DNA from: Epinephelus fuscoguttatus
Taxonomy: Eukaryota > Chordata > Actinopteri > Perciformes > Serranidae
Assembly (NCBI RefSeq): GCF_011397635.1
Contig: NC_064761.1
Location: forward strand, 26,701,643-26,765,642
Direction: 5' to 3'
Length of the DNA: 64,000 nt
Positions 40,901 through 57,600 of this stretch are shown here, one piece after another. The notes beneath the pieces were generated by a model. It was not told where the DNA came from. It saw only the letters and a list, made by a program, of their open reading frames with translations, and did not search any database. Within the stretch, counting starts at the first letter, position 1; every line of letters starts with the position of its first letter. Position numbers and translations under genes: made by a program.

Positions 40901-43646
40901 TATTAAATACTGAAAAGTTCCATACACATCTGATAGCTGCACTCTCTTCTGATGGAGAACATAAGAGTACGGATGCAACAATTGATTAGGGGTCCAAGCA
41001 GCACCCTCACTACTGGAGCCCTTCTCATTCTTCTTCTTTATTTCGTTCTGTCTTTCTCTTCTTATTTTTCTCCGCTAAGTGTTTGTGCAGCAAAAACCAT
41101 AAAACGAAAACTCACCAGAATTGGCAGATGGGTTATAAATTCTACCCATGACTTAGGCACAAAAAGATAGCACTGTAACAATCAAGTTTAGGTTTTCACA
41201 TCTCAAAAATGGCTGGGCTTAGAGTCAAAATTCTCTCACCACATAAATCTCTCAATTCTTTTTTTAATTTTAAATTTTTTTATTGAGGATTTGCACATCA
41301 CAACAATGCCACAATGAAGTTGGTGAACAATTAATCTTTAGTTTTGTAGTTTTTTAACTTTTTTGTTTTGTTTTGTTTTTTTTCTCTTAAAAAAACTATA
41401 AATCTCTCAATTCACCTGTATCTTTGCTCAAATGGTCTTCTGTTCCAAAAATACTGAATTTTGCGACTTTTTCGGAAGTTTCTCTTCATCAGATTTCTGC
41501 AAACTTGGTCATATTGTCCCGAAACTTTGGCAGGATCATCTACAGACAACTGTAGAAAGTAGATTGAAAATACATAAAATGGGAGGTTTGGGAATTGTGT
41601 GAGTGTCACTCTGGTGATTTCTTTTGCACTAATTTGTGCACTTGTTGCACTCAATGGTATAAATGTCTGTAATCTTGTCAAATGAGGAGGGCATCCCCCT
41701 GAAATCTAGGCTTATGTTCCGATTTGATCAAGTCTATAAAATTACAAAGTGGTGAAGTTCACAGAGCCCAGTGTGACATCTTCAAATGTTTTATAATGTT
41801 CAACCAAAAGACTAAAACCTGGAGATACTCAATTTACAAAAAACAGACCAGAAAAAAAATTCTATCACTTGAGAGGCAACCAGAGAATGTTTTGTATCTC
41901 ATTTTTTAGTTGCTGTTTTAATTGTTTTTTTTCTCAACCAATTATTTAATCTACTAATCAAGATCTACATAAGAATCTATGTGTGGTGTTAGTTAGCAGG
42001 GCAATTAAGGATAGCAGGTGTTTTCGAAACTGGGTTAAGTGTTTTCTTCATTTTGCCAGACTTTAAAAATTCTGATACGTTACTTCAGTCCTAAAAAATA
42101 ATATTAACTGATCACTGGCAAAACATAGTTTATATAATGGGTCCAAATCAGAGACTGTTCGTAGACTCCCATGTTGAAGCCTCAATTTTGGCATTTCGGC
42201 TAGGGATGCACCGATCCACATTTTTTCACTTCCGATCCGATCCCGATACCTGAATTTGGATATCGCCGATACCGATACTATTCCAATACCAGAGCTCTGT
42301 TTGCTTTAATATTATTATTATTATTATTATCATTATTGTTGATTTTCGGCCCCATCCCTAATTTCGGCCGTTGCCATCTTGGTTTGTTGGTGCCAAAAGT
42401 GATGTTAGCCTGTCACTCAAAGCAGTCGTGCCCTTAACTATGTGTGACTTCAAGCCTTAATAACATTTAAACAGGTGAGTTATACAGAAATTCATCCCCT
42501 GTACAGTTGTCATAAATGGGAAAATAAGCTAGAGACCTAAACCTTTTTTTGTACCAAGCTGTAAACATAATTATTTCTGCTGTAAAGTTGTGCATTTTAA
42601 CATGGGGGGTCTATGAGAACTAACTCTCGTCTAGAGCCAGCCTCAAGTGGCCATTAGAGGAACTGCAGTTTTCACATCGGCTTCATTTTTCACCCTCGGA
42701 GGTTGCTGCTTGGTCCAAAGGCTTCAGAAAGCCAGGTATATGGAGACTAGCTGCTAAACTTGACAAGCAAGTCACCAAATACGTCAGTAGGAAATTTGAA
42801 CTGGACAGCTTGATGCTGAGTGCATTGCAGGTTGGAACAATCCCGCAGGCAGCCGACTCTACGAGAGCACAAAGCCATCAGACATTCAACTTTCTGCAAA
42901 CACACAAGAATAGAAACACACTGGGGCCCCAAAATTAGGTATGTTTTACTCTTAACATACACAAAAATACTGTGAATACACAACACAAACGTGATGGATA
43001 TAATTAGACTTATGTAGCCCCATATATCACAGGGACACATTGTGAGTAACTGAAGCACAACCTGTGTGAGAAACAGTGGCTGACAGCTTTGTGAACCCAT
43101 AAGGGCTCTATATTTATGATGTATGACACACTGGAGCACACACAGCAATAGATCACGTGACAGGTGATGGCGAAAGTGCTGCTTGCTTAAACGCTATGTG
43201 ATGATAGATACCTGAGTCAGGAGAGGAGAGGAGAGGAGAGGAGAGGAGAGGAGAGGATGTGACTAATAATAACCAAACTTCCGCACGATTGCTTGCAATC
43301 AGTGTCAAAATTACAAGCCAGATTCACCTGAGTGGGCACTTTTGGCTGAATGGATAGCACTTCCCATTCACCACAAATCCAGTATCAGGTTCCTCTCTGC
43401 GGCTCTAATGCACAACAATGAGCAGGGGCTCAGTGGAAGGTGATCTGGGATCTGTGGTCGGGAGACCTTGTCAAACCTCAGGCTGTTTTCACATTTAGAA
43501 CAACAGCAGGGGATGAGGTGCTACTCGGCTCTATGCAGGGAGATAAGCTCTGCAACAAGACTGGAGCTGGCAAGCACACACTGCTGCTCTCCTCTTTGAG
43601 TGACTGCTTTAGTGTGGGTGTGTGTGTGTGTGTGTGTGTGTGCGTG

Positions 43647-43681
<35 letters not shown>

Positions 43682-46600
43682 AGGAGCTATGGGAGGCATT
43701 TATGTGAGCAGTTATAAACTGCTGCAGCTTGGACAGTTTGACCACTGTCTGCCTTGTTTGTCTGCACTGAGTGAGCAGCAACTGTGTTGTCTCACTCAAA
43801 ACACATGCTCTGATGCCGATGGATATAAAAGTTATGTGGCGTGTGTGGATGTTGCATGTGCATGTATGAGACAGCTTATATCCTATTTACCAGCATATCC
43901 ATGTGTGTGGGTGTGAGTGAAATTGCATTAATGATTGGCTGCTGCATGCTGAGTCAGCGACCAGGCCCCAGCTGCACAACCCGCTTCTCCTCTCCATTCT
44001 TTCCTTCCTCTGTCTCTTCCTTCTGTTTATTTATCACCTCTAATAACCTCTTCTTCAACCCAGCATCATCACTTGGTATGCTCCTTTAAAACTTTCTCCT
44101 CTCTTTGCTATTCTCATTAAACCAACACACACGTGCATATTATAAATGCAATGCACCACTCATAAACCACATCACCTATTTGAATCAAGCAAACATGAAC
44201 CACGCTTCAGCAAATATGTGTGCAGAGTGAAGTTATAAACACAATGAGGAAGGAGCACAGCTACTTTCACATGCGTCACGTGACATTTACAAGATTACAA
44301 GGTGCATTTTCTCCTGACGACAGATCATAAGAGCCGGGTGAAGCATTTCAACATTTCAACATCCATTTCCCTGAGCTAAATGGTGAGCCTTTCAACAGCT
44401 TAACTTAAAGGACACATTTTAAAATGCCAGTGTCAGTAGTGACAATGGATGAGTCAGGAGATTATAACGCACCGCGGTGTTTTGATGTAACAGCGGGGCT
44501 CAAGTGGCTTATCAACAAGTTGTGTTTAATTTAACCTGAATAGGTGCCGCTCTAACTCAAGCATCAAACCAAAAGTAAAACATGATGAAAAGCACTCACT
44601 AAAACCACACAACGCTGTGCACAGAGGCTATCCCCACCCCCAACACACTCTTCTTACCTCACCACAGCATGCTCACTGACATGTGAAGTGATGGTACCAT
44701 GTGGAACCTAGTTTGGTTACCATAAACACAGAAAGGTTGACACATAAAAAAAGACTCCAGTGTAGGCCAGGAGTTGATCCATCTTGACCTTATTTGCTAG
44801 CCTTGTTCATGAACCAAGTTAGGTCACCATAAAAGCAGGCATCTATCTGCACTCTTGTGTCTAGCAGTGTGCTTGAGGACACTGAATCCTTGATTGAATA
44901 TATCTAAAATATTATACCGTTTCTGACAGTGAGTGGGTGGCATTAGTCTCACACGTGTACGGCTTACACATTATAACAAGGTTTGGCTGCTGTCATTTGG
45001 TACCACTGACTGAGTGCAGCGAGATAAGCATACAAAATCAAGTGTCACTGCGCTGCCTTCATAATTGGGATCCGACTGTACGGTGGAAAATGCAGAAGAG
45101 AGAGAGTAAGTGAAGATTTTTAAGTGGGTCAACCTTCATTCTTCAACCATGACTGGGAGTACTGTAAGTAACAAAACAGGAAGCTAATTATTTTCATCCA
45201 TCAGTGGCAGATGTGCTCTGAAATTCAACAGCAACCTCTGCAAATAGAGCTCGATGTGAGACATGAAATAAGGGCTGCAACAAACACTTATTTTCATTAT
45301 GGATGAATATGCTAATGGTTTGGATTTATCTTTCGGTCAATAAAACATCAGAAAACATTAAAAATGGCTGTTTTATCCGAGCGCTTTGTTGTAAAGACGA
45401 AGAAAAGATGCAAATTCTCACATATGAGAATCTGGTGTTATCAAATATTTAGCGTGTCAGCTTGAAAAATGACTGAAACGATCTTTGAACTAATCGATTA
45501 ATTGCCTAATTGCTCTACAAGAAATAGGTCCTGTGAACAAAAGCATGTCAACTGAAGCTTATTTTGACAGACAAATGTCCATCTCTATCCTTGACAGTTA
45601 TATTGATGTCTGTATGATTTCTTTGAAGTGCATAAATAGTGCTTTCAAAGTATGTCAGAGGAACTAACACTCATTCTTCACACGTCAGATCAAATCATCA
45701 CAGTCCACAAAAGGTCGCGACAAGACGAGATGACACGGTGCTTTGTCCACTGATGTCTAACATTTAATGTCCATAACGTGGCCTCAGCTCTGAACCTAAT
45801 TATGTGTACTCACGACTGTCTGTCATTTATCCTGCTCATGTTGTGCACACATTACTTTTCATGCATTACACACAATACATTACCAGCCCGTACCCATTGT
45901 GAAAACCGCAATTCAATCATCACTGTAAAGGTTTTAAACGCATTGCGGTTTGCTCGACTGCCAGTTTATCAAGTGAGAAAACATCCTGCATGGGTCAAGT
46001 CAATGCAATTAGCTGTGCTCAAATAAAGTTGCACTCTCCTGACAACCCACCTCAGCTTTTGTGATGTATAGCAGCAATATTCATATTGCATTAGCTCAAT
46101 ACAGCTGACCTAACACTGAACCCATCCTCTTCATCCCTAATGTAAGCACTGTAAAGGTGGTATTATACATGCACTAAATAACGAGGGAACGCTGGCTGAT
46201 TCTTAATTCGCCTGATATAAAAAATCTCACCTCATCCTTCACAGCCCTTATATGGGGTGTAGCCCATATTGTTCCATAGGGGTCATGAGTCACATGCATA
46301 CACACTGTGAGACACATATACATAATGTAAAGTGGAAAACAGGCCTCATTCTTTGCATTCTCGAGCCACATCTGGCTTCACACATGGGGCCCTGAGCTAC
46401 AGTATACCGCCGTAGCATCGTCGTCGTAGCATCTACCATGTGCAGGCTCTCCACCCCCACCCACACTCATGGCAGAGTAACGAGCCACATCCTGGCTATC
46501 TGTGGAGAAGGGCTCCTCCCTGGGATCACCAACAGGGCGGAGGTGCTCAGGACTTGGGACGGGTGTAGGGAAGACCCAGGCATAGGGCCAGTCAGTCAAA

Positions 46601-47029
46601 GCATAGCATGAGCATCTGGCGTCTGAGTGACAAACTATTATAAGAAGCAACGTGGTGGTGGTGGTGGTGATGCTGCTTTTAGAGACACTGTGGTTTGTAA
46701 GTGCACATCCTCAGGTATATACCACACATTTCTAATGTTGCTTGTTGGTCTCATTTCTGGAAATAAAGTCATTAATATAATGTGGATGCAATAGGTCAAA
46801 TGTGTAAATTTGCCACACCATTTAAACCAAGGGAAGCCATCTCTTTATGTGGCATCTCTAGGTGTATGAGGCCGTTGTGGGAAAGGCTGGAAATCAATGA
46901 GCACAACTGACAATTTGATTTTTATATAATTTTTGCATCAATGTGAACAGCCAAAAACAGGCATTCCTGATTCTGATATTGTGATATAAAATAAATCACA
47001 TATACTATACCCCTAATTTCAGTGTACTT

Positions 47030-47065
<36 letters not shown>

Positions 47066-48058
47066 AAAGAGAGAGAGAAAGAGACAGAAGGGGGAGGGAA
47101 GTGGATGCTAGGAAGTCTGCATCACTTGCAGTTTGGCGTAATTACTATTAATGAACATGCTGCCATGTTCCAAAAAGTACCTAAAAGCACTAATACAAAT
47201 CTAAGAGCTTCAAGGTTTTATTGACTGCTACAAATGGATAAAATGGAAAAGTGTGTTTGGATTAAATTCAGTGAGCACAGACCAAAAATAGATGCTGTTT
47301 TGTAGTGTTTGTTTCATCCCCTGTCACCAAGATATCTGATTGAAAATACCACTCTCTGGCTGAGGTCATTATTCATCATTTGTAACTAACATGAAATGCC
47401 TATACCTGTATATATATCTATGTGTGTGTGGGAATTGACCTCAAAGAACTTCTGGATTACATACCTATTTGTTACACCTGTTCAGCTCAAATGTTTGCAA
47501 GCACAAGTACACGTAGATAAGGGTGTTTACTGTCTAACAAGCACACACTCTGTCCCTTGCCCCTTTATCTTAAACCTACAGATGGATCTAATATTTGTTA
47601 ACATGTGTTATACTATGTCTCACCTGCTGCCTCACATTCAGTCATGTGTCTCCAGTCACAACTCCTCAGAGATGGCACACACAGAGGCCACACTTCTGGG
47701 GCTCTAATTAGAGGAATAAGCTACTAAGTCCATTAATTAATGGTGTAAGCAAATTACCCTTGGGGAGCTCGAGGGTGATCAGTGTGCATTGGGATTGTGT
47801 GGCACCCACCTGAAACAGACTGTCTGTCAGTCCCCGCCTGACTTGCGTCCACAAAAAGGCGCAAAAGAAAAACAGGGCGATTTCGGTCCAGGTAATGTAC
47901 GCGTTATCCAGAAGAGTCCGTTTGGAGAGCTCCAGACCGCAAGAAGCACAGTCTCTCCATGCGCCCAGCATGACGGTGGTGGCTCTGGTGATGAGGTCCA
48001 AGTATCCCGGCATGGGCTCCACTTCCACCGGCCCGTTGTCCCCGGTGTGGCTGCTCAT
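11161..48058 (-). CDS. cers1: ceramide synthase 1 (sphingosine N-acyltransferase, C18-CoA type)
   Basis: Seven exons (48058-47810, 20161-20002, 15681-15501, 15242-15081, 14958-14811, 14698-14538, 11203-11161) join in frame to 367 residues, near the 350 of human CERS1. The protein has several membrane helices and a TLC (Lag1) domain starting in exon 2. The motif residues are His182-His183 (VMVVHHIITL) and His209-Asp210-x2-Asp213 (LHDINDIQLEF). As in family member 1, there is no homeobox-like insert after the first helix. The enzyme acylates sphinganine or sphingosine, preferring stearoyl-CoA, in the ER. The match to my memory of CERS1 is close over exons 2-5, and downstream adjacency to cope agrees with mammals. 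The start MSSHTGDNG was preferred over an ATG 21 codons upstream because its length fits the family and it has A at -3. The tail KEKHL is a KxKxx signal. Confidence 0.97.
11204..11488 (-). other. start of cers1 intron 6
   Basis: Non-coding sequence next to exon 7. The rest of this 3.3 kb intron holds the repeats at 11489-12690 and 13509-13585. Confidence 0.6.
11489..12690. repeat. interspersed repeat GGAGGAAGTATTCAGATCC ... AGTACTTGAGTAAATGTAC
   Basis: The left end (GGAGGAAGTATTCAGATCCT then repeated AAAGTAC) and right end (AGTACTTGAGTAAATGTACTT) are typical of a common fish repeat. The middle holds an imperfect direct duplication. The segment beginning ATGCATCAGTGTAGAAGCA at 11694 recurs at 12063 as ATGCATCAATGTAGAAGCA, and similarity continues for about 360 bases. 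Confidence 0.65.
11694..12440. repeat. 369-bp imperfect tandem duplication
   Basis: Copy 1 is 11694-12062 and copy 2 is 12063 to about 12440. Shared landmarks in order: GTAGAAGCA, TTTTACTGTTGTAGTTG, ACTAATTTGTGACTGC, ATTGTGAAAATA, GGAAAAGCAG. Many substitutions and small indels suggest an old event. Confidence 0.7.
12691..13508. other. cers1 intron 6, unremarkable part
   Basis: No coding or structured feature was seen. Confidence 0.5.
13509..13585. repeat. perfect 17-bp inverted repeat
   Basis: ATTAGCATGCTAACATG at 13509-13525 is exactly complementary to 13569-13585, with a 43-base loop. Each arm contains the palindrome TTAGCATGCTAA. Confidence 0.8.
14538..14698 (-). CDS. cers1: cers1 exon 6, end of last helix and acidic tail
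   Basis: It encodes FIVVFVVKVLKVKEVNDVRE, then an acidic cytosolic stretch (EYEDEDGG, NNDDD) to residue 353 plus two bases. The donor is GG|GTGAGC. If the donor is not used, the frame meets TGA at once (14536-14534). Confidence 0.93.
14811..14958 (-). CDS. cers1: cers1 exon 5, last loops and helices
   Basis: It encodes WFWFRLYWFPLKVLYAT through MNIYWFL (residues 251-300). The loop between the final two helices, which sets acyl-chain choice in this family, lies around VSSLQSVPNIP. Confidence 0.97.
15081..15242 (-). CDS. cers1: cers1 exon 4, HDxxD motif
   Basis: It encodes RYHNVGILVLFLHDINDIQL through FSIT (residues 197-250). The Lag1 motif carries His209, Asp210 and Asp213. The acceptor is TTCAG and the donor TG|GTGAGG. 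Confidence 0.97.
15501..15681 (-). CDS. cers1: cers1 exon 3, HH motif
   Basis: It encodes NWKSGMSVPADIAIAYLIQG through IIFSYAF (residues 137-196). It contains QGSFYGHSIYAT and the VMVVHHIITL pair of histidines required for acyltransferase activity in the family. The donor is AG|GTACGT. Confidence 0.97.
15682..16964 (-). other. cers1 intron 2, proximal part
   Basis: AT-rich intron between exons 3 and 2. No gene or clear element was recognised. Confidence 0.5.
16965..17237. mobile_element. MITE-like element with TTTAAAGGTC ends
   Basis: The ends TTTAAAGGTCTAGTATGTGG and CATACTGGACCTTTAAA are inverted repeats of about 27 bases with 3 mismatches. The length is 273 bp, with a (TA)n tract inside. 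It belongs to the same family as 4993-5342. It lies in cers1 intron 2. Confidence 0.75.
17091..17114. repeat. (TA)12 microsatellite
   Basis: A pure TA dinucleotide run inside the short element at 16965-17237. Confidence 0.9.
17238..18720 (-). other. cers1 intron 2, middle part
   Basis: No coding feature. (AAAT)n-like tracts occur near 17340-17370, and purine- or pyrimidine-rich tracts near 18145-18330. Confidence 0.5.
18721..19490. repeat. older repeat interrupted by a hAT-like element
   Basis: Both flanks (AATATCACAATATTTTGC; TTGTATCGTGACTTAAGTAT) belong to one repeat. Its internal part, AATAAAATCAATTGCTTTTT followed by AGTCCACTAGATA, recurs at 61610-61700. The element at 18966-19373 splits it. 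Confidence 0.5.
18966..19373. mobile_element. non-autonomous hAT-like element
   Basis: The left end CAGGGGTGTCAAACTCATTT and right end GTTTGACAGCCCTG are inverted. The interior GGGCCACATACAGCCC and GTGGGCCGGACCAGTAAA is familiar from a very common teleost repeat. It has no ORF. The flanks share only CTTTA, so the target duplication is not clean. Confidence 0.7.
20002..20161 (-). CDS. cers1: cers1 exon 2
   Basis: It encodes PLAQWCRLLPKDAAKMPESA through FFHDPPSVFY (residues 84-136) plus one base. The acceptor is CCGCAG and the donor A|GTAAGG. It opens the TLC domain, with membrane helix LVFYTMSWSYSTYLLFF. Confidence 0.97.
21806..21915 (-). ncRNA. long intronic hairpin, miRNA-precursor-like
   Basis: Arms 21806-21840 and 21881-21915 pair over 31 of 35 positions around a 40-base loop. 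On the - strand, the direction in which cers1 is transcribed, two of the four mismatches become G-U wobbles, leaving two true mispairs. There is no ORF and no evident target duplication. I do not recognise the arm sequence as a known miRNA. A short inverted-repeat transposon remnant is the main alternative. Confidence 0.45.
22280..22780. repeat. probable interspersed repeat, unclassified
   Basis: Phrases such as GCCAATTTCACATAGCGG and CCAAACACTGGAATTACAAC resemble dispersed fish sequence. The ends are not clear, so this is a low-confidence call from recall. Confidence 0.3.
23630..23651. repeat. (CA)11 microsatellite
   Basis: A pure AC dinucleotide run in cers1 intron 1. Confidence 0.9.
25707..26352. 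mobile_element. element with GGGGACCT/AGGTCTCC ends and internal duplication
   Basis: The left end AAAGGGGACCTGTTGTG and right end AGCATAATAGGTCTCCTGCA are inverted. Inside, the stretch around GCTACATGCTAGCATCAGGG (about 25917) recurs about 199 bases later as GCTACATGCTAACATCGGGG, and both are followed by a TTTGGTTGT-containing segment. No ORF. Confidence 0.6.
26400..26760. repeat. interspersed repeat, copy A
   Basis: It shares GCATTTTAACATGGG, GTCTAGAGC and ACAGTTGTCAT in the same order with 42361-42720, which marks them as two copies of one family. Confidence 0.6.
28664..29004 (+). mobile_element. tRNA-derived SINE with expanded (GT)n
   Basis: The head has an A-box-like TGGCTTAGGATGTAGAGC and a B-box-like GCTTGATCCCC about 35 bases later, as in tRNA-headed SINEs. 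The body and tail read GAATGAGTGAATGTGACTC, AAAAAGCACTTTAAGTGG and GGCACTATACAAGTGCAGTC. These match the usual teleost SINE tail as I remember it. A (GT)n of about 44 bases (28876-28919) sits in the GTGTGAATG-rich body. Confidence 0.75.
33478..34252. repeat. element with TTTAAAGGGACAGTTCACCC end
   Basis: The left end TTTAAAGGGACAGTTCACCC and right end GGAAACGCCCCCTTTAAA are partly inverted. GCAGACATCT and its complement AGATGTCTGCC occur near the two ends, so the arms are longer than the tips. No coding capacity. Confidence 0.55.
34915..34936. repeat. (GT)11 microsatellite
   Basis: A short GT dinucleotide run in cers1 intron 1. Confidence 0.85.
36364..38597 (-). mobile_element. hAT DNA transposon, degenerate, with intact target duplication
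   Basis: The terminal inverted repeats CAGGGGTGGGGAACC and GGTTCCCCACCACTG match at 14 of 15 positions. A perfect 8-bp duplication TTATAGGC flanks it (36356-36363 and 38598-38605), as hAT integration produces. The 2234-bp body holds a broken transposase on the - strand and an A-run at 36461-36481. It lies in cers1 intron 1, with its ORF in the same orientation as cers1. Confidence 0.93.
36555..38351 (-). pseudogene. hAT transposase, GTF2IRD2/Charlie8-like, inactivated
   Basis: Fragments in order: an N-terminal part with a BED-type finger (CLVCGEAL...LERHYSLKH), a central part (SGIATDGAPAMVGVQKG) and a C-terminal hAT dimerisation region (LFGTTYRCEQFFSKL). An intact relative would be near 600 residues. 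Lesions: a frameshift at the A8 run near 37860, a second shift near 37780, a stop near 37520 with a further frame change before 37450, and in-frame stops near 37452, 37060 and 37026. Several stops are TGA. The likeness to the transposase-derived half of GTF2IRD2 is from memory. It is not expected to be active. Confidence 0.88.
39061..39656. mobile_element. GC-rich element with TTTAAAGG(T/A)GCT ends
   Basis: TTTAAAGGTGCTGTATTTAA at the left and CTTACATATAGCTCCTTTAAA at the right are inverted over about 23 bases with 3 mismatches. The core (39140-39380) is much richer in CpG than its surroundings and has CTGCTAATGCTGCT repeats. A 117-codon open frame crosses it, with no recognisable domain. It is probably a non-autonomous element. 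Confidence 0.65.
42201..42360. mobile_element. 160-bp MITE, hAT-like, perfect target duplication
   Basis: It runs from TAGGGATGCACCGATCC to CCCCATCCCTA and is flanked on both sides by ATTTCGGC (42193-42200 and 42361-42368). The body contains repeated CGATAC/CCGATCC motifs and an (ATT)n tract. It is inserted into an older repeat that continues on both sides. Confidence 0.85.
42361..42720. repeat. interspersed repeat, copy B
   Basis: Similar to 26400-26760 (shared GCATTTTAACATGGG, GTCTAGAGCCAGC). The 160-bp element lies within it or at its edge. Confidence 0.6.
43220..43256. repeat. (GGAGA)n microsatellite
   Basis: About seven perfect GGAGA/GAGAG pentamers. Confidence 0.9.
43618..43679. repeat. 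interrupted (GT)n microsatellite
   Basis: Two GT runs separated by a short CGTGGC interruption. It creates spurious open frames on both strands. Confidence 0.9.
45270..45530 (+). repeat. GCTGCA-ended interspersed repeat, copy 2
   Basis: It begins GGGCTGCAACAAACACTTAT, contains TTTTCATTATGGATGAATAT and AAAACATCAGAAAACATTAA, and ends with ACTAATCGATTAATTGCC-like sequence. Same family as 4720-4992 and 58300-58576. Confidence 0.6.
46378..46650 (-). other. GC-rich open frame in cers1 intron 1, possible exon
   Basis: A 90-codon frame ending RYSAMSVGGGGEPAHGRC and onward. It is richer in GC than the surrounding intron and not simple sequence. No domain was recognised. It could be an unannotated or alternative exon, or chance. 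Confidence 0.15.
47034..47060. repeat. (GT)13 microsatellite
   Basis: A GT dinucleotide run followed by a GA-rich tract, in cers1 intron 1. Confidence 0.9.
47810..48058 (-). CDS. cers1: cers1 exon 1
   Basis: It encodes residues 1-83 in 249 nt, phase 0, with donor CAG|GTGGGT. EPMPGYLDLI matches the mammalian EPMPSY start region, and ITWTEIALFFFCAFLW is the first membrane helix. Confidence 0.95.
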
Positions 48059-48996
48059 CGTGGTGCGGAGCAGGGAGAACAAAAACGTGGAAACCGGAGG
48101 ATGAAAAAAATACTCCAATTGAGGGGCAGAGGGAGCGCAGGGAGCGGTACAGTCCAGACTGTGTGTCTAATCCGTGAACCAGCTTGCTAGCTCACCTAAA
48201 AACGATAAAACAAGCTTATCTAACCAGCTTACCCTCTTCAGTAGCCTAATTCTTTGTTTTCCAAATTAAGACACGGGCCCATTCTTCGCGTCCAGGACAG
48301 TTTTATGAATGATAGCAGGGCCCACCGGGTTTCAACAACCACGCCGGCTGTGTGGCTCTATCTAACAATCACACAAACCAATTATCACATATGGTTTTGA
48401 CAATTAATGTGAGCCATAAGCGCCTGTCTGCTGGAGGTTTCTTCTGACCATCATTCCGCTACGCACACGGGCTCATCAGCGGCAGCAGCAGCAGCAGCGC
48501 GTCCTGGTTTAGGTTAGCCGCCTAGCTAAGTTAAATCAAACGCACACAATAGTGAATGAACCAGCATTGGCTGCGGCTTCCGAGCTAAGCTAGCTACTTG
48601 AATAAATTAACCCCAAAACGTGATGGAGCTCACATACATGGATGAATTCAGCGTGAGAGGTCCGACGTTTGTGTCGCCCTTGCTTTCAAGCGCCAAGCCC
48701 AGGCAGGCAGCACATGCGATTACTGTGCCGCTGCGCTGTAACGTCTCATCTCGGTCCGTTATTCGCCTTATGTAACGTCTCTGTACCGCTTCATGAGTTA
48801 GAGCAGCTGACTCCCGACACACCGGCACACGAAGGTAAGTTATTCCAGCGAAGATAAAAGGTTGAATAAAAAGAATATTATCCTATATGAAGAGAGGTTG
48901 CCGTCGCTTCTTCTTCTCCTCCTTCTTCTTCTCCGCCGCTGCCGCTTCTGCCGCCGCTGCTGCCGCTCCGGGCTGGTCAACGTGTCCTGGGCTTCG

Positions 48997-49032
<36 letters not shown>

Positions 49033-49340
49033 ACAAGCCGCGCTTCGCTTTCAATGGGAATCAACTGGTACGTTGTAAAGAGGCCAGCGTACGTTTATGC
49101 TAAAATAAGGAGAAGAGGGGGGTAAAAAAAGCCAAGGGGGCGTGACGTAATTAGGGGCCGCTGTCTTCATTTTGAACCCTCTGCTTGAGGATTAAAAAGG
49201 ATGACTTAAAGAGACAGTGCAGACAAATGCTTCAGACGAGGCTGCACACAAGACGCTGACATCATATTAAGTGTGACAGAGAGCACCAGGAAACACTTCT
49301 CACACACTTTCACTGTTCACACAAAACCACACTGCAACAC
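48059..49340 (-). promoter_or_regulatory. cers1: cers1 5' UTR and promoter region, CpG-rich
   Basis: This stretch lies between the cers1 start codon and the cope poly(A) signal. It has CpG-dense blocks near 48200-48560 and 48640-49000, a short CAG run near 48481, and triplet-rich CTT/CCG sequence at 48905-48965. No TATA box stands out. The transcription start cannot be placed from sequence alone. Confidence 0.5.
48999..49031. repeat. T33 homopolymer
   Basis: A run of 33 T upstream of cers1. It reads as poly(A) on the - strand. It might be the tail of a processed retro-insertion or simple slippage expansion. Confidence 0.9.
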
Positions 49341-49352
49341 AGGTATTAAACA

Positions 49353-49358
49353 TTTATT
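49353..49358 (-). promoter_or_regulatory. cope: poly(A) signal for cope
   Basis: AATAAA on the - strand (TTTATT on +), about 233 bases past the cope stop. It implies a short 3' UTR and a cope transcript ending just before the cers1 promoter region. Confidence 0.6.
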
Positions 49359-49590
49359 ATCATTGCACAGGAATGCTTACATTAAAACTGTTCATTTCTA
49401 TTGGAGAAACTCAAATTAATAAAGGATGGGCATGTTTCATGTGCACCCAGGGGACATGGTGATTTCTGGTCCGGTTTAAATAATACAGCCGATGTTTCAA
49501 TGTGACATTTTTTTCTGACATATCAAAACAAATACATGTATGCAAGTTAGAAAGAGGAAAACTGTTGGTGTCTCAGCAAAAGAAGACGTC

Positions 49591-57432
<7,842 letters not shown>

Positions 57433-57600
57433 GTTTGACTACAGAATTTCCTGACACGTAGCGCAAATACGTCACCTTCCAGCTTTTCAGCGAGGATTGT
57501 GGGAGATTGAGTTCAAGACCTGGTCCAGACACTAAGAGATCATATAGACAGATAAACCAATAATCTATCGTCTATTGTAATGCTCTGCAAAGACAATGTC
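57433..57600 (-). promoter_or_regulatory. cope: cope promoter / 5' UTR region
   Basis: The sequence just upstream of the cope ATG is locally CpG-containing and carries TACGTCA (57468-57474), a CRE/ATF-like site. No TATA box was seen. Function of the site is inferred from motif only. Confidence 0.4.

Larger units (their letters stand above)
20162..47809 (-). other. cers1 intron 1 (27.6 kb)
   Basis: This first intron separates the N-terminal exon from the TLC domain. It makes up most of the gene and contains the hairpin, SINE, hAT and MITE features listed separately. Parts without a listed feature (20162-21805, 21916-25532, 26870-28660, 29010-33477, 34260-36355, 39660-42120, 43260-45265, 45540-47030, 47070-47809) showed no gene that I can support. 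Confidence 0.85.

Noticed and set aside
43440..43916. 158-codon + strand frame
   Set aside because: Its middle is a Val-Cys-Val-Cys run encoded by the (GT)n microsatellite; the frame is a by-product of the repeat.
48056..48118. Upstream in-frame ATG for cers1
   Set aside because: It would add 20 residues (MEYFFHPPVSTF...) not matching the family start. The ATG at 48058 gives an N-terminus of mammalian length before the conserved EPMPxY.
48840..49125. Lys/Arg-rich and Phe/Leu-rich frames near the cers1 promoter
   Set aside because: They are encoded by the T33 run and CTT/CCG triplets, so they are low-complexity artefacts.
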